Positions 7,872 to 18,240 of a stretch of 53,937 nucleotides of DNA are shown piece after piece. The stretch covers positions 1-53,937 of the forward strand of contig NZ_JONK01000034.1 in NCBI RefSeq assembly GCF_000711885.1, read 5' to 3'. A program made the position numbers and the translations under genes. Under the pieces are notes generated by a model that saw only the letters and a list, made by a program, of their open reading frames with translations, was not told the origin of the DNA and did not search any database. Positions within the stretch are counted from its first letter, which is position 1. Every line of letters begins with the position of its first letter. This DNA comes from Chromobacterium haemolyticum DSM 19808 (GTDB lineage: Bacteria > Pseudomonadota > Gammaproteobacteria > Burkholderiales > Chromobacteriaceae).

Positions 7872-9047
7872 TCAGCTAGCGCGCTCGGCCAGGATAGCTA
7901 CCGCCGGCAGCTCCTTGCCTTCCAGGAACTCCAGGAAAGCGCCGCCGCCGGTGGAGATATAGCTGATGTCGTCGGTGATGCCGTACTTGGCGATCGCCGC
8001 CAGCGTATCGCCGCCGCCGGCGATGGAGAAGGCCGGCGAGGCCGCGATGGCCTGAGCCAGGGTCTTGGTGCCGCCGCCGAACTGTTCGAACTCGAACACG
8101 CCCACCGGGCCGTTCCATACCACGGTGCCGGCCTTGGCGATGATGGCGGCCAGTTCGCGCGCCGAATCCGGGCCGATGTCCAGAATCATGTCGTCGGCGC
8201 TCACCTCGGCCGCGCTCTTGGTCACGGCGGCGGCGGTTTCGGCGAACTCCTTGGCGCAGACCACGTCGGCCGGCAGCGGCACGTCGCCGCCGCGGGCGCG
8301 GATCTTGGCGATCACCTTTTTGGCTTCCTCCACCAGTTCGGCCTCGGCCAGCGATTTGCCGATGGCCTTGCCTTCGGCCAGCAAGAAGGTGTTGGCGATG
8401 CCGCCCCCCACGATCAGCTGGTCAACCTTGTCGGCCAGCGATTCCAGAATGGTCAGCTTGGTGGACACCTTGGAGCCGGCGACGATGGCCACCAGCGGCC
8501 GCGCCGGCGCTTGCAGCGCCTTGCCCAGCGCTTCCAGCTCAGCGGAGAGCAGCACGCCGGCGCAGGCGGCCGGCGCGAACTGGGCCACCGCGTGGGTGGA
8601 GGCTTCCGCGCGGTGAGCGGTGCCGAAGGCGTCGTTGACGAAAACGTCGCACAAGGCGGCGTAGGCGCGGCCCAGATCGGCGTTGTTCTTTTTTTCGCCC
8701 TTGTTCAGGCGCACGTTCTCCAGCATCGCCACTTCGCCCGGCGCCACGCTGAAGCCGGACTGCCAGTCCGCCACCAGGCGCACCGGCTTGCCCAAGAGGC
8801 CGGACAAGCGCTCCACCACCGGCGCCAGGCTGTCTTCCGGCTTGGGCTCGCCTTCAGTGGGGCGGCCCAAATGGGTCATCAGGATGACGCCGGCGCCGGC
8901 CTTCAGGCACAGCTCGATGGACGGCAGGCTGGCGCGGATGCGGGTATCGTCGCCGATGACGCCGTTTTTCACCGGCACGTTCATGTCCACGCGGATCAGC
9001 ACGCGCTTGCCGGCCAGGGCCTGTTCGGAAAGTTTATTGAATTTCAT
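7872..9047 (-). CDS. pgk: Phosphoglycerate kinase
   Basis: 391 residues, the usual size. Catalyses 1,3-bisphosphoglycerate + ADP to 3-phosphoglycerate + ATP. The N-terminal substrate-binding motif [13 protein letters not shown] is at residues 14-26; [11 protein letters not shown] and [12 protein letters not shown] follow, and the C-terminal nucleotide domain has [12 protein letters not shown] and the Gly-rich GGGDTLAA. Its ATG lies 14 bases inside the end of the upstream coiled-coil/zinc-ribbon gene, so the two are very probably co-transcribed and translationally coupled. Part of the tkt-gapA-pgk-fba cluster usual in betaproteobacteria. Confidence 0.96.
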   Translation of the reverse strand: MKFNKLSEQALAGKRVLIRVDMNVPVKNGVIGDDTRIRASLPSIELCLKAGAGVILMTHLGRPTEGEPKPEDSLAPVVERLSGLLGKPVRLVADWQSGFSVAPGEVAMLENVRLNKGEKKNNADLGRAYAALCDVFVNDAFGTAHRAEASTHAVAQFAPAACAGVLLSAELEALGKALQAPARPLVAIVAGSKVSTKLTILESLADKVDQLIVGGGIANTFLLAEGKAIGKSLAEAELVEEAKKVIAKIRARGGDVPLPADVVCAKEFAETAAAVTKSAAEVSADDMILDIGPDSARELAAIIAKAGTVVWNGPVGVFEFEQFGGGTKTLAQAIAASPAFSIAGGGDTLAAIAKYGITDDISYISTGGGAFLEFLEGKELPAVAILAERAS

Positions 9048-10149
9048 CGTTCGCTCGCTCGGGTTTGGATTCGCTTGTCGATTGATTCATCGGCGCAGAC
9101 TCCGGCTTGGCGCCGGGGCGGCCGCATTTTTTGCAGTACGGAAAAAAGGCGAAATTGCGCGCGCCGCAGCCGCAGCTGCGGAACAGCTGCAGGCCGCAAT
9201 GCACGCAGTAGTCGGCGTCGTCGCCGGCAATATTGTATTGATGGTCGCAGGATGGGCAAGTTTTCTTCTGGTAGGCGCCCAAGGCCTGGGCGTAAGCCAC
9301 ATGGCGCGCGCGCTCGCTTTGGCTTTGCTGCAGCTCGGCGCGCTTCTTCTCCGCGTAGCGCTGGAAGGCCTGAATCATGCGCAGTCCTGCAAACACCGTC
9401 AGCGCAATGCCCACCGCCAGCCTCACGTAGCCGCCGAAATTAGGCAGATAGGGCAACAGCTCGACAAAGAAGGCGAACAAGGCGAACAGCCCAAAGCCAT
9501 AAACGAAGAACCAGTAGCGATGGGTCCGGTAACGGCTGAACAGCCATACCGCCAGCAATAGCAGCGGCAGAATAACCGCCAGCCGCAGCAGGAACACTTT
9601 CAACTCAAAACGCTGGTAGGCCTGCTGATAACGATCCTGGGCGACGGCCTCGGCCTTGTCGATCTGGCGCTGCAGGGCCTGCCGACTGTGCTCCAGCGCA
9701 CGCAGGCCGTCGCTCGCCCGGTCTTCCTTCTGCTGCCATTGCAGGATTTGCGCCTGAAGGGCGTCCAGTTCCCGAGTACGGCGGCTGACTTCGGCGCTTT
9801 GCCGCGGATCGGTGCTGGCGGCGCGGCTGGCCAGCCAATTGGCCAGGCCCTTGCGCTGGGTCTGGTAATTGCGCTCCAGCTGTTCTCGGGTGGCGCCGAG
9901 GTTTTCCAGCTGGACGCGCTGGGCGTCGTTCTGACGCTGCAGCGCCTGCTGCCGTTGCCGCAACGGCGCAACGCCGGCTTGCTGTTGCAGCGCTTCCAGC
10001 TGCGGCGGGCCGCCGTCCGGCACGTAGAAAAGGTCGCGGATCACCAGCTCGCCCAGGTTGGACAAAAAGCCGGCGAACACCAAAGCCACCAGCCAGGAGA
10101 CCAGCCGGACCCATTTCTCAGGGCGGGACAATGCTTGGTTCTGTCGCAT
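9034..10149 (-). CDS. Membrane protein with coiled coil and zinc ribbon, unknown function
   Basis: 371 residues that I cannot name. Visible layout: one hydrophobic segment near residues 15-35; a long Gln/Arg-rich coiled coil, about residues 50-175, probably outside the cytoplasm; two or three hydrophobic segments at about 182-262; a short charged linker; then a cytoplasmic C-terminus with four Cys pairs (CPSC, CVHC, CGC/C, CKKC) resembling a double zinc ribbon near residues 297-345; and a low-complexity polar tail. It overlaps pgk by 14 bases. It could be a membrane sensor or scaffold; the tight link to a glycolytic gene is the only clue to its role. Confidence 0.75.
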   Translation of the reverse strand: MRQNQALSRPEKWVRLVSWLVALVFAGFLSNLGELVIRDLFYVPDGGPPQLEALQQQAGVAPLRQRQQALQRQNDAQRVQLENLGATREQLERNYQTQRKGLANWLASRAASTDPRQSAEVSRRTRELDALQAQILQWQQKEDRASDGLRALEHSRQALQRQIDKAEAVAQDRYQQAYQRFELKVFLLRLAVILPLLLLAVWLFSRYRTHRYWFFVYGFGLFALFAFFVELLPYLPNFGGYVRLAVGIALTVFAGLRMIQAFQRYAEKKRAELQQSQSERARHVAYAQALGAYQKKTCPSCDHQYNIAGDDADYCVHCGLQLFRSCGCGARNFAFFPYCKKCGRPGAKPESAPMNQSTSESKPERANDEIQ

Positions 10150-10280
10150 GCTGCTTTCCTGTGACGGCGAGTTCAGCGGAAGCGATATTCATGATCGCCA
10201 GGCAAGTGTATGCCAAAAAAACGGCCCTACCTTAACACCAATCAAATGCCGGTGGATGTAGCGCCGGCGCTAGCAGACGC

Positions 10281-10319
10281 AAAAAATCCGGGCCGGCATG
10301 GCGCGCCGGCCCGGATTTT
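10281..10319 (-). terminator. Terminator of gapA (possibly bidirectional)
   Basis: AAAAAATCCGGGCCGGC...GCCGGCCCGGATTTT: a long GC-rich stem with a T run on the minus strand just after the gapA stop and a shorter T run on the plus strand. It serves gapA; it could also stop plus-strand transcription. Confidence 0.85.
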
Positions 10320-10335
10320 CCGAATCACATCATCA

Positions 10336-11346
10336 TCAGCAAGCGAACATCGCACGCGCTGTGCGCAGCATCTGGCAGCTGAAACCCCATTCATTGTCGT
10401 ACCAGGCCAGCACTTTCACCATATTGCCGCCGGTGACTTTGGTCAGCGTGGAGTCAAAGGTGGAGGCTTCCTCGGTGTGGTTGAAGTCCCCGGACACCAG
10501 CGGCAAGGTGTTGTAGCCCAGAATGCCTTTCATCGCGCCGTTGGCGGCTTCCTTCAGGATGTCGTTGACTTCGTCCTTGGTGGTGTCGCGCGCGGCGCTG
10601 AAAGTCAGGTCCACCAGCGACACGTTGATGGTGGGCACGCGCACCGAGAAGCCGTCCAGCTTGCCTTTCAGCTCCGGCAGCACCAGGCCCACGGCCTTGG
10701 CCGCGCCGGTCTTGGTCGGGATCATATTGTCGGTGGCGGAGCGGGCGCGGCGCAGGTCCTTGTGCTTGACGTCGGTCAGCACCTGGTCGTTGGTGAAGGC
10801 GTGGATGGTGGTCATCAGGCCCTTCTTGATGCCGATGGCCTGGTGCAGCGCCTTGGCCACCGGAGCCAGACAGTTGGTGGTGCAGCTCGCGTTGGACACC
10901 ACGGTCATTTCCGGCTTCAACACGTCGTGGTTGACGCCGTAAACGATGGTGGCGTCGACATCATCGCCGCCCGGCGCGGAGATCAGCACCTTCTTGGCGC
11001 CGGCGTCCAGGTGGGCCTGGCACTTGTCTTTGCTGGTGAAGGCGCCGGTGCACTCCAGCACCAGATCCACATCCAGTTCCTTCCAAGGCAGTTCCGCCGG
11101 GTTGCGGGTGCTGAAAAACGGGATCTTGTCGCCGTTCAGGATCAGGTGCGCGTCGTCTTGCTCGACCTCGCCGGGGAAACGGCCGTGCACGGTGTCGAAC
11201 TTGGTCAGGTGGGCATTGATGTTGAGATCGCCGGTGGCGTTGACGGCCACTACTTTGAAATCGTCGTGCAGCTGGTTTTCGTAGATGGCGCGCAGTACCT
11301 GGCGGCCGATGCGGCCGTAACCATTGATGGCGATGCGGATAGTCAT
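10336..11346 (-). CDS. gapA: Glyceraldehyde-3-phosphate dehydrogenase, type I
   Basis: 336 residues. Oxidises glyceraldehyde 3-phosphate with NAD+ and phosphate to 1,3-bisphosphoglycerate. NAD-binding [16 protein letters not shown] is at residues 4-19; the catalytic [12 protein letters not shown] is near residue 150 (first Cys nucleophile), with His in the [10 protein letters not shown] segment. AGGAGA nine bases upstream of ATG 11346 fixes the start. It lies between tkt and pgk on the same strand, each with its own terminator region. A strong hairpin sits in its 5' leader. Confidence 0.96.
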   Translation of the reverse strand: MTIRIAINGYGRIGRQVLRAIYENQLHDDFKVVAVNATGDLNINAHLTKFDTVHGRFPGEVEQDDAHLILNGDKIPFFSTRNPAELPWKELDVDLVLECTGAFTSKDKCQAHLDAGAKKVLISAPGGDDVDATIVYGVNHDVLKPEMTVVSNASCTTNCLAPVAKALHQAIGIKKGLMTTIHAFTNDQVLTDVKHKDLRRARSATDNMIPTKTGAAKAVGLVLPELKGKLDGFSVRVPTINVSLVDLTFSAARDTTKDEVNDILKEAANGAMKGILGYNTLPLVSGDFNHTEEASTFDSTLTKVTGGNMVKVLAWYDNEWGFSCQMLRTARAMFAC

Positions 11347-11372
11347 GCTTCTAAATCTCCTGGGGGACGATC

Positions 11373-11403
11373 CGGAGCGCCCGGCTTCCCGGCCGGCGCT
11401 CCG
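11373..11403 (-). promoter_or_regulatory. Strong hairpin in the gapA leader
   Basis: CGGAGCGCC and GGCGCTCCG form a perfect 9-bp stem around an inner GC-rich loop, 10-15 bases before the gapA Shine-Dalgarno. No T run follows. It resembles the hairpin before fba in position and in its GGAGC/GCTCC content; a stabilising or regulatory leader is possible, but this is inference. Confidence 0.45.
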
Positions 11404-11440
11404 CGTGTTGTGTAGTGCGTCCACTACATGAAACGGCGAA

Positions 11441-11470
11441 CAAAAGGCCATTGCTTTCGCAATGGCCTGT
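11441..11470 (-). terminator. Rho-independent terminator of tkt
   Basis: On the minus strand AGGCCATTGC-gaaa-GCAATGGCCTTTTG: a 10-bp stem with a GAAA loop and T run, eight bases beyond the tkt stop codon. Confidence 0.9.
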
Positions 11471-11477
11471 CTTTACA

Positions 11478-13463
11478 TCACAGCAGGGCTTTGGTCTTGG
11501 CCACTACATTGTCGACGGTGAAACCGAAGGCCTGGAACAACTGCGGGGCCGGAGCGGATTCGCCGAAGTGGTCAATGCCGACCACATCGCCGTCCAGACC
11601 CACGTATTTGCGCCAGAAGTCCGGATGACCGGCTTCGATCGCCAGTCGCGGCAAACCGGCCGGCAGCACGCTATCGCGCCAGGCCTTGTCTTGCCGGTCG
11701 AACACATTGGTGCAGGGCATGGACACCACGCGCACGGGGATGCCTTCGGCCGCCAGCGCGTCCTGCGCTTTCAGCGCCAGTTCCACTTCGGAACCGGTGG
11801 CGATCAGCACCGCGCGGGCGCCGGCGGCGTCGCGCAGCACGTAGCCGCCCTTCTGGATGGCGGCCAGTTGCGCCGCGTCGCGGGCGACGAAGGGCAGGTT
11901 CTGACGGCTCAGCACCATGCTGCTCGGCGTGGTCTTCTGCTCGACGGCGTGGGCCCAGGCCGCCGCGGTTTCGACGGTGTCGCACGGACGCCAAGTATGA
12001 TGGTTGGGGATGTAGCGCAGCGTGGCCACTTGTTCCACCGGCTGGTGGGTGGGGCCGTCTTCGCCAAGGCCGATGGAATCGTGCGTGAACACGAAGATCG
12101 GGTTGATCTTCATCAGCGAAGCCATGCGCAGGGCATTGCGGGCGTATTCGCTGAACATCAGGAAGGTGCCGCCGTACGGGCGCAGGCCGCCGTGCAGGGT
12201 CATGCCGTTCATGATGGCGGCCATGCCGAACTCCCGCACGCCGTAGCTGATGTAGTTGCCCTGGCCGTCGTGGTCTATCCACTTGGAGCCGGACCAGTTG
12301 GTCAGGTTGGACCCCGTCAGGTCGGCGGAGCCGCCGACGAATTCCGGCAACGCCGGCGACAGCGCTTCCAGCGCGATCTGGCTGGCCTTGCGGGTGGCCA
12401 CGGTCTGCGCGGCGTCGGCGATCTTGGCCAAGGCGGCGGCCTTGGTCTCTTCCCAACCGGCCGGCAGCTCGCCCTGCATGCGGCGGCTGAATTCGGCGGC
12501 CAGTTCAGGATAAGCGGCGCGGTAGGCGTCGAAGCGCTTGTTCCATTCGATTTCGGCCAGCGCGCCCTTGTCGCGCGCGCTCCACTCGGCGTAGATCTCG
12601 GCCGGAATCTCGAACGGCGCGTGCGGCCAGTTCAAGCCTTCGCGCGCGGCGGCGATTTCGGCCGCGCCCAGCGGTGAGCCGTGGCAATCGTGGCTGCCCT
12701 GCTTGGTGGGCGCGCCGAAGCCGATGGTGGTCTTGCAGCAGATCAGCGTCGGACGCGCGCCTTCCTTCTTCGCGGTGGCGATGGCGGTAGCCACTTCCAC
12801 CGGATCGTGGCCATTGACGTTCTTGATTACCTGCCAACCGTAGGCTTCGAAGCGAGCCGGCGTGTCGTCGGTGAACCAGCCTTCCACGTGGCCGTCGATG
12901 GAGATGCCGTTGTCGTCCCAGAAGGCGATCAGCTTGTTGAGGCCCCAAGTGCCGGCCAGCGAGCAGGCTTCGTGGCTGATGCCTTCCATCAGGCAGCCGT
13001 CGCCCAGGAAAGCGTACGTGTGGTGGTCTACGATCTGATGGCCGTCGCGGTTGAACTGCGCCGCCAGCATTTTCTCGGCCAGCGCCATGCCCACCGCGTT
13101 GGTGATGCCCTGACCCAGCGGGCCGGTGGTGGTTTCAATGCCGGGAGCGTAGCCGTATTCGGGATGGCCGGGAGTTTTGGAGTGGAGCTGACGGAACTGC
13201 TTGAGGTCTTCGATGGAGAGGTCGTAACCGGAGAGGTGCAACAGGCTGTAGATCAACATGGAACCGTGACCGTTGGACAGCACAAAGCGGTCGCGGTCTG
13301 GCCAATTGGGGTTGGCCGGGTTGTGTTTCAGGTGATCGCGCCACAATACTTCCGCGATGTCTGCCATCCCCATCGGGGCGCCGGGGTGACCGGATTTGGC
13401 TTTTTCAACGGCATCCATGGACAGGAAACGGATGGCGTTGGCAAGCTCGGTACGGGTGACCAT
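11478..13463 (-). CDS. tkt: Transketolase
   Basis: 661 residues, full length. Moves two-carbon ketol units between sugar phosphates in the pentose phosphate and related pathways using thiamine diphosphate. Visible landmarks are [20 protein letters not shown] near residue 13, the TPP-binding [18 protein letters not shown] near 155 running into [10 protein letters not shown], and [14 protein letters not shown] near 465 with conserved catalytic Glu/His residues. It is the first gene of the minus-strand carbon cluster; a hairpin terminator follows it, so gapA probably has its own promoter. A weak sigma-70-like promoter is visible about 170 bases upstream. Confidence 0.96.
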   Translation of the reverse strand: MVTRTELANAIRFLSMDAVEKAKSGHPGAPMGMADIAEVLWRDHLKHNPANPNWPDRDRFVLSNGHGSMLIYSLLHLSGYDLSIEDLKQFRQLHSKTPGHPEYGYAPGIETTTGPLGQGITNAVGMALAEKMLAAQFNRDGHQIVDHHTYAFLGDGCLMEGISHEACSLAGTWGLNKLIAFWDDNGISIDGHVEGWFTDDTPARFEAYGWQVIKNVNGHDPVEVATAIATAKKEGARPTLICCKTTIGFGAPTKQGSHDCHGSPLGAAEIAAAREGLNWPHAPFEIPAEIYAEWSARDKGALAEIEWNKRFDAYRAAYPELAAEFSRRMQGELPAGWEETKAAALAKIADAAQTVATRKASQIALEALSPALPEFVGGSADLTGSNLTNWSGSKWIDHDGQGNYISYGVREFGMAAIMNGMTLHGGLRPYGGTFLMFSEYARNALRMASLMKINPIFVFTHDSIGLGEDGPTHQPVEQVATLRYIPNHHTWRPCDTVETAAAWAHAVEQKTTPSSMVLSRQNLPFVARDAAQLAAIQKGGYVLRDAAGARAVLIATGSEVELALKAQDALAAEGIPVRVVSMPCTNVFDRQDKAWRDSVLPAGLPRLAIEAGHPDFWRKYVGLDGDVVGIDHFGESAPAPQLFQAFGFTVDNVVAKTKALL

Positions 13464-13902
13464 TTCGGGAAAACCTCAAGACTTGTGTGGAAACCGGGAC
13501 GACGGCCGCGCCACCCGAACATGCCTCCGGCATGGACCAACCGTCGCAAAATCATGGAATTATCGCCGATTTTCACCATAGGCGGCAACCGCTGCGCCAC
13601 GCGGAATACCGCGGCGGCATGAAGGGATGCGAAAAATAGCCGGATGCGGCCGTTTTGCAAGATAATGCCGATGTAGCCGCAAAATGCATTTTGAATCAAA
13701 AGCCTGCGAATAATTCCGCTTTCGATTCCATCAATGACAAATGGGCATAATGCGGATAAAAGGCGCAAGCGGGGAAACCCGCGTCGCAAATCGCGGTCAG
13801 TCTGGCTCTGTCTTTTTGCCGCGCAAACGACGCAACGACGCGAGCAGGCAGGCGCCGCCAAGCGCCGCCGGCTTGTTTGGCACAACCTTTTTGGAGATTT
13901 AG
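13464..13902. other. Intergenic region between divergent tkt and the BPSS1780-type gene
   Basis: About 440 bases without a convincing gene; the open frames here give arginine-rich or unrelated peptides without start signals. It must contain promoters for both directions. One candidate for tkt is described separately (13633-13660). The sequence close to 13720-13770 is AT-richer than the surroundings and may hold the plus-strand promoter, but I see no clear boxes. Confidence 0.6.
13633..13660 (-). promoter_or_regulatory. Possible sigma-70 promoter for tkt
   Basis: On the minus strand TTGCAA (13660-13655), 16 bases, TATTTT (13638-13633). Position and direction suit tkt, giving a leader of about 160 bases. 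Matches are moderate, so this is only a candidate. Confidence 0.3.
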
Positions 13903-14658
13903 ATGCAATCATTCGATGCCCTACCCGCTCCGCGCAAAGTCGCTTTCGGGCGCGGCTGGCGCTGGATCGTGGAGGCCTTCTACATTGTCCGCCAGCAGCC
14001 GCTGACCTGGATTTTGCTGGCGCTGGCCTATTTGGTGATCAATTTCATCGTCAGCATGATCCCCTTGCTGGGCGGCCCGCTGTCCTTCTTCCTGGCGCCG
14101 GTGTTCGCCGCCGGCTTCATCCTGGCGGCGAAGAAATGCGAGCAGGGATCGGAGCTGGAGTTGGGTGATTTGTTCGCCGGCTTCAAGACCGCGCTGCGCC
14201 CGCTGATCAATGTGGGCATGCTGTACCTGGCCATCCTGATCGTCATCGGCATCGCGCTGGGCCTGTTGATGGGCGCGATGGGGGTAAGCGTGGCCAAGAG
14301 CGACCCCAACGCGATCCCGGTGATCGCCGGTCCTATCGCGCTGGCCGCCTTCATCGGCGGCGTGGCCGTGTTCCTGGTCAGCCTGGCTTACTGGTTCGCG
14401 CCGGCGCTGGTGACGCTGAACCAGGCCGGCCCGTGGCAGGCGATCCGCGCCAGCCTGCAAGCCGGCCTCGCCAACTGGGGCGCGGTATTAGTGAGCGGCC
14501 TGATGCTGGCGGTACTGGCCTTCATCGCGATGATTCCGCTGGGCCTTGGCCTCTTGCTGTGGTTCCCGGTGCTGTACGTGACCGCATACACCGGCTGGAA
14601 GGATATTTTCGGCCAGTCGGCGGCGCCGGCGCGGCCGGACGAGCCGGTGGTGTTTTAA
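13903..14658 (+). CDS. BPSS1780-family integral membrane protein
   Basis: 251 residues with about five to six hydrophobic segments and conserved N-terminal PAPRKVAFGRGWRWI, matching the BPSS1780 family of beta- and gammaproteobacterial membrane proteins whose function is not known. TTGGAGATTTAG before the ATG supplies a ribosome-binding site. The TAA stop (14656-14658) is also the left target duplication of a family-1 MITE, and the gene's terminator now lies about 170 bases further on. No operon partner is present. Confidence 0.8.
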   Translation: MQSFDALPAPRKVAFGRGWRWIVEAFYIVRQQPLTWILLALAYLVINFIVSMIPLLGGPLSFFLAPVFAAGFILAAKKCEQGSELELGDLFAGFKTALRPLINVGMLYLAILIVIGIALGLLMGAMGVSVAKSDPNAIPVIAGPIALAAFIGGVAVFLVSLAYWFAPALVTLNQAGPWQAIRASLQAGLANWGAVLVSGLMLAVLAFIAMIPLGLGLLLWFPVLYVTAYTGWKDIFGQSAAPARPDEPVVF

Positions 14659-14801
14659 GAACCTGTTCAAAGTCTGCTGCGCGTCGTGAGACGTGGCACG
14701 GTGAGCACAGCTTCGAAATGTTCATGTACCACTTGACCATTCCGCTTCCTCAGCCGTTTTCGCCTTGTCTCGCCCTAGCTCGCGGGACTTTGAGCTGGCT
14801 C
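14659..14801. mobile_element. Family-1 MITE, copy A, inserted in a stop codon
   Basis: 143 bp from GAACCTGTTC to GAGCTGGCTC (inverted ends), flanked by TAA at 14656-14658 and TAA at 14802-14804. The left TAA is the stop codon of the preceding membrane-protein gene. The internal sequence shares the family blocks TTCGAAATG, ATTCCGCTT and CGCCTTGTCTCG with the other copies. It has no coding capacity. Confidence 0.88.
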
Positions 14802-14826
14802 TAAACGCGGCTCGCCTCTTCAATCA

Positions 14827-14850
14827 AGCCCCGCTCAGCGGGGCTTTTTC
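14827..14850 (+). terminator. Rho-independent terminator downstream of copy A
   Basis: AAGCCCCGCT-ca-GCGGGGCTTTTTC on the plus strand. It was probably the terminator of the 13903-14658 gene before the MITE insertion moved it away from the stop codon. Confidence 0.8.
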
Positions 14851-15006
14851 ATGCCCTCACGGCAGTATCGCGGCGATCCAGCCAAAGCCCAGCAAAGGCG
14901 GGTTGAAGTACAGGAAAGTCGGCAGCGCCGGGCTCGCCCCGACACGCATCAGGGTCTGATGGCTCATGATTATCGGCATCGCCGCCGGCTTGCCGGAAGC
15001 AAGCGC

Positions 15007-15039
15007 GCCGGCCCAGGCAAAACCTGGAGCCGGCGTTTT
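15007..15039 (+). terminator. Possible plus-strand terminator
   Basis: GCCGGC-CCAGG-caaaa-CCTGG-a-GCCGGCGTTTTA forms a strong stem with a single bulge and a short T run. No plus-strand gene lies just before it; it may be left from a lost gene or serve as a second stop for the upstream unit. Confidence 0.5.
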
Positions 15040-15074
15040 ACAAGCTCCGCTTTCCGTTTACGCGGTTGGCGGCT

Positions 15075-15184
15075 GAACCTGTTCAAGGTCTACTGCGCAT
15101 CGGCGAGACGGCGTTGAAAACACTTCGCTTTCTCAGCTGTTTCCGCCTTGTCTCGTCCTTGCTCGCGAGACTGTGAACAAGTTA
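15075..15184. mobile_element. Family-1 MITE, copy B, shortened, next to the hutH stop
   Basis: 110 bp from GAACCTGTTC to GAACAAGTTA; shorter than the normal 139-143 bp and with a diverged right end, so it has suffered deletion. The right flanking TTA (15185-15187) is the hutH stop codon read on the minus strand. The left flank (GCT) no longer matches. Confidence 0.75.
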
Positions 15185-16714
15185 TTACAGCGACGGCAGC
15201 AGGCCGGGCTCGACGAAGCGGTTGTAGGAACCGCTGGCCACCAGCGCGGCGGCTTTCTCGATGTCAGGCGCGAAGTAGCGGTCCTTGTCGTAGAAGCTCA
15301 CTTGCTCGCGCAACTCCGCCTTGGCCGCTTCCAGCTTGGCCGAGGTCTTGTGCGGCGCGCGGAAGTCCACGCCCTGGCAAGCGGCCAGCAGTTCCACCGC
15401 CAGGATGCCGGCGGTGTTGCCGGCCATGTCGCGCAGACGGCGGCCGGCGAAAGTGGCCATGGACACGTGGTCCTCCTGGTTGGCCGAGGTAGGCAGGCTG
15501 TCCACCGAGGCAGGATGCGCCAGCGATTTGTTTTCCGAAGCCAAGGCCGCGCCGGTGACCTGGGCGATCATGAAGCCGGAGTTGACCCCGCCGTTGTTAA
15601 CCAGGAAGGGCGGCAGCTTGGACAGATTGCTGTCGATCAGCAGCGCCATCCGGCGTTCGGACAGCGAGCCGATTTCGGCCAGCGCCAAGGCCAGGTTGTC
15701 GGCGGCGAAGGCCACCGGCTCGGCGTGGAAGTTGCCGCCGGACAGGATGTCGTTGTCCGCGGCGAACACCAGCGGGTTATCGGACACCGAGTTGGCTTCC
15801 ACCGTCAGCACCGCGGCGGCTTGGCGAATCTGGGTCAGGCAGGCGCCCATCACTTGCGGCTGGCAGCGCAGTGAATACGGATCCTGCACCTTGCCGCAGT
15901 TCTCATGCGAACGCTCGATCTCGCTATGCTCCAGCAGGCTGCGGTAAATGCGGGCGGCGTCGATCTGGCCGGCGTGGCCGCGCACCGCGTGGATGCGCTC
16001 GTCGAACGGCGTGCGGCTGCCCAGCGCGGCTTCCACTGACAGCGCGCCGGCCACCGAGGCCGAGGCGTACAGGTCTTCCGCGGCGAACAGGCCTTCCAGC
16101 GCGAAGGCGGTGGATGCCTGAGTGCCGTTCAGCAAAGCCAGGCCTTCCTTGGGCGCCAGAGTAATCGGCTCCAGGCCGGCGGAACGCATTGCCACCGCGC
16201 CCGGCACGCGGGTGCCGTTGACGAAGGCTTCACCCTCGCCGATCAGCACCGCGCTCATATGCGACAGCGGCGCCAAATCGCCGGACGCGCCCACTGAACC
16301 CTTCTGCGGAATCACCGGGTAGATGCGTTGGTTAAACAGGGTGATCAGCGCTTCGATCACCAACCGGCGGATGCCGGAAAAGCCGCGCGCCAGCGAGTTG
16401 ATCTTCAAAGCCATCACCAGCCGCACGGTGGATTCGTCCATCGGCGCGCCGATGCCGGCGGCGTGGGAGAGCACGATGGAGCGCTGAAGCAACTCCAGCT
16501 CTTCCGGCGCGATGCGGGTGTTGGCCAGCAAACCGAAACCAGTGTTGATGCCGTAAGCGGTGCGGCCTTCGGACAGCACCCGCGCCACGGTGGCGGCGGA
16601 GGCGTCGATGGCGGCGTGGCTGGACGGATCCAGTTGCAGTTGCAAACCGGTTTCACGTGAAACGCGACGCAGCTCGGCCAGGCTGAGCGTGCCGGGAACA
16701 ATGTTCAATACCAT
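15185..16714 (-). CDS. hutH: Histidine ammonia-lyase
   Basis: 509 residues. First step of histidine breakdown: histidine to urocanate and ammonia. The Ala-Ser-Gly triad that cyclises into the MIO prosthetic group is at residues 143-145 within [23 protein letters not shown] is at 54-61 and the conserved [10 protein letters not shown] lies near 320. It is the last gene of the minus-strand hut cluster, downstream of the permease gene with about 140 bases between. GAAGGAGAATCTCAAG precedes the ATG. Its stop codon abuts a shortened family-1 MITE. Confidence 0.96.
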   Translation of the reverse strand: MVLNIVPGTLSLAELRRVSRETGLQLQLDPSSHAAIDASAATVARVLSEGRTAYGINTGFGLLANTRIAPEELELLQRSIVLSHAAGIGAPMDESTVRLVMALKINSLARGFSGIRRLVIEALITLFNQRIYPVIPQKGSVGASGDLAPLSHMSAVLIGEGEAFVNGTRVPGAVAMRSAGLEPITLAPKEGLALLNGTQASTAFALEGLFAAEDLYASASVAGALSVEAALGSRTPFDERIHAVRGHAGQIDAARIYRSLLEHSEIERSHENCGKVQDPYSLRCQPQVMGACLTQIRQAAAVLTVEANSVSDNPLVFAADNDILSGGNFHAEPVAFAADNLALALAEIGSLSERRMALLIDSNLSKLPPFLVNNGGVNSGFMIAQVTGAALASENKSLAHPASVDSLPTSANQEDHVSMATFAGRRLRDMAGNTAGILAVELLAACQGVDFRAPHKTSAKLEAAKAELREQVSFYDKDRYFAPDIEKAAALVASGSYNRFVEPGLLPSL

Positions 16715-16854
16715 CTTGAGATTCTCCTTCTAAAACGTTTGCAGCGCCGCTCGCCGCGGTGAGCGCTGTTTTGGTGTTATCGCGCTCTGCCGGCAAGCGG
16801 CTTGAATGTTCCGGCGAGCCCGCGCCCGCCGGATAAAAACCTTGCGCCTAGCCT

Positions 16855-18240
16855 TTATGCGGCGTCGCGCTGAGCCTGCGCCTCCACGCCGGGCGCCAGC
16901 ACTCGGCTCCACAGGAAATGTCCAGCCACCACCAGCGCCACCCACACCATGCCCACCAACAGCGCGGAGCGGGTATCCTCGAAGTAACCAAGCACGCCGA
17001 TCACGAACAGCATGAAGCCAATCGCCGCCAGCGGGGCGTACGGCCAGAACGGCACCGGGAATTTCAGTTCCGCGGCCTGCTCCTTGCTCATCTGGCGGCG
17101 CATCGCCACCTGAGACAACAAGATCATCAGCCACACCCACACCGTGGCGAAGGTGGCGATGGAGGCGATCAACAAGAACACATCCTTGGGCATCAGGTAG
17201 TTGAGCACCACGCCTGCCAGCAAGGCGGCGGCCATGACCAGCACCGTCATCCACGGCACGCCGTTGGCCGACAGCTTGGCGAAGCTCTGCGGCGCCTGGC
17301 CCTGACGCGCCATGCCGTACAGCATGCGGCCAGCGCCGAAAATGTCGCTGTTGATCGCCGAAATCGCCGCCGAGATCACCACCGCGTTGAGAATGTGCGC
17401 GGCGGCGGGAATGCCCAGGCTTTCGAAAATCTGCACGAAGGGGCTGCCCTGGCTGCCGATCTGCGGCCATGGGAAGATGGACATCAGCACAGTCAGCGTC
17501 AGCACGTAGAACAACAGAATGCGGACCGGCACCGCATTGATCGCGCGCGGAATGGTGCGCTGCGGGTCCTGCGCCTCGCCGGCGGAAATGCCGATGATTT
17601 CGATGCCGCCAAAGGCGAACATCACCACCGCCAGCGAGGCGACCACCCCGCCCCAGCCATTGGGCATGAAGCCGCCGTGCGACCACAAATTGTGCAGACC
17701 GCTGGCCTCGGCGCTGCCAAAGCCAAACAGAATGATGGCCACGCCGCCGATGATCATCGCAACAATGGCCCCCACCTTGACGATGGACAGCCAGAACTCC
17801 ATTTCGCCGAACACCTTGACGCTGCATAGGTTCAATGCGCCAATGAAGAAGATGATGCTCAGCACCCAGATCCAACGGTCCACTTCCGGAAACCACAAAC
17901 TCATATAGATGCCGAAGGCGGTCACGTCGGCCAGGCAGACGATGATCATCTCGAAAGCGTAGGTCCAACCCGTGATCACCCCGGCCAAGGGGCCAAGGTA
18001 GCTAGTGGCGTAATGGCCGAAGGAGCCCGCCACCGGGTTATGCACCGCCATCTCGCCCAGCGCGCGCATCACCATGTAGACAGCCGCGCCGCCGATCAAA
18101 TAAGCCAGCAATACCGCCGGACCGGCCATCTGTATCGCCGCCGCCGAACCGTAGAACAAGCCGGTGCCGATGGCCGACCCCAGCGCCATGAAACGGATGT
18201 GACGGGCGGTCAGACCGCGCGTCAGTGTTTGTGTCTGCAT
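16855..18240 (-). CDS. APC-family amino-acid permease, probable histidine/urocanate transporter
   Basis: 461 residues, about twelve hydrophobic segments. The APC signature [20 protein letters not shown] begins near residue 13, followed by [12 protein letters not shown] and [16 protein letters not shown]. This is the amino-acid transporter group of ProY/HutT-type permeases. Position between hutU and hutH on the same strand suggests it imports histidine; that is inference from context. AGGAGGAGAGAG directly upstream of ATG 18240 fixes the start; the open frame extends 26 codons further but without signals. It could also carry proline or related amino acids. Confidence 0.88.
   Translation of the reverse strand: MQTQTLTRGLTARHIRFMALGSAIGTGLFYGSAAAIQMAGPAVLLAYLIGGAAVYMVMRALGEMAVHNPVAGSFGHYATSYLGPLAGVITGWTYAFEMIIVCLADVTAFGIYMSLWFPEVDRWIWVLSIIFFIGALNLCSVKVFGEMEFWLSIVKVGAIVAMIIGGVAIILFGFGSAEASGLHNLWSHGGFMPNGWGGVVASLAVVMFAFGGIEIIGISAGEAQDPQRTIPRAINAVPVRILLFYVLTLTVLMSIFPWPQIGSQGSPFVQIFESLGIPAAAHILNAVVISAAISAINSDIFGAGRMLYGMARQGQAPQSFAKLSANGVPWMTVLVMAAALLAGVVLNYLMPKDVFLLIASIATFATVWVWLMILLSQVAMRRQMSKEQAAELKFPVPFWPYAPLAAIGFMLFVIGVLGYFEDTRSALLVGMVWVALVVAGHFLWSRVLAPGVEAQAQRDAA

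Noticed and set aside
11415-12677. Open frames antisense to tkt, gapA and pgk
   Set aside because: Typical mirror frames of highly expressed, codon-biased GC-rich genes; no independent support.
14857-14967. 37-codon minus-strand frame starting MSHQTLMRVGASPAL with a hydrophobic C-terminus
   Set aside because: Protein-like appearance and position between two MITEs are suggestive of a small membrane peptide or gene remnant, but no ribosome-binding site or family match can be shown.
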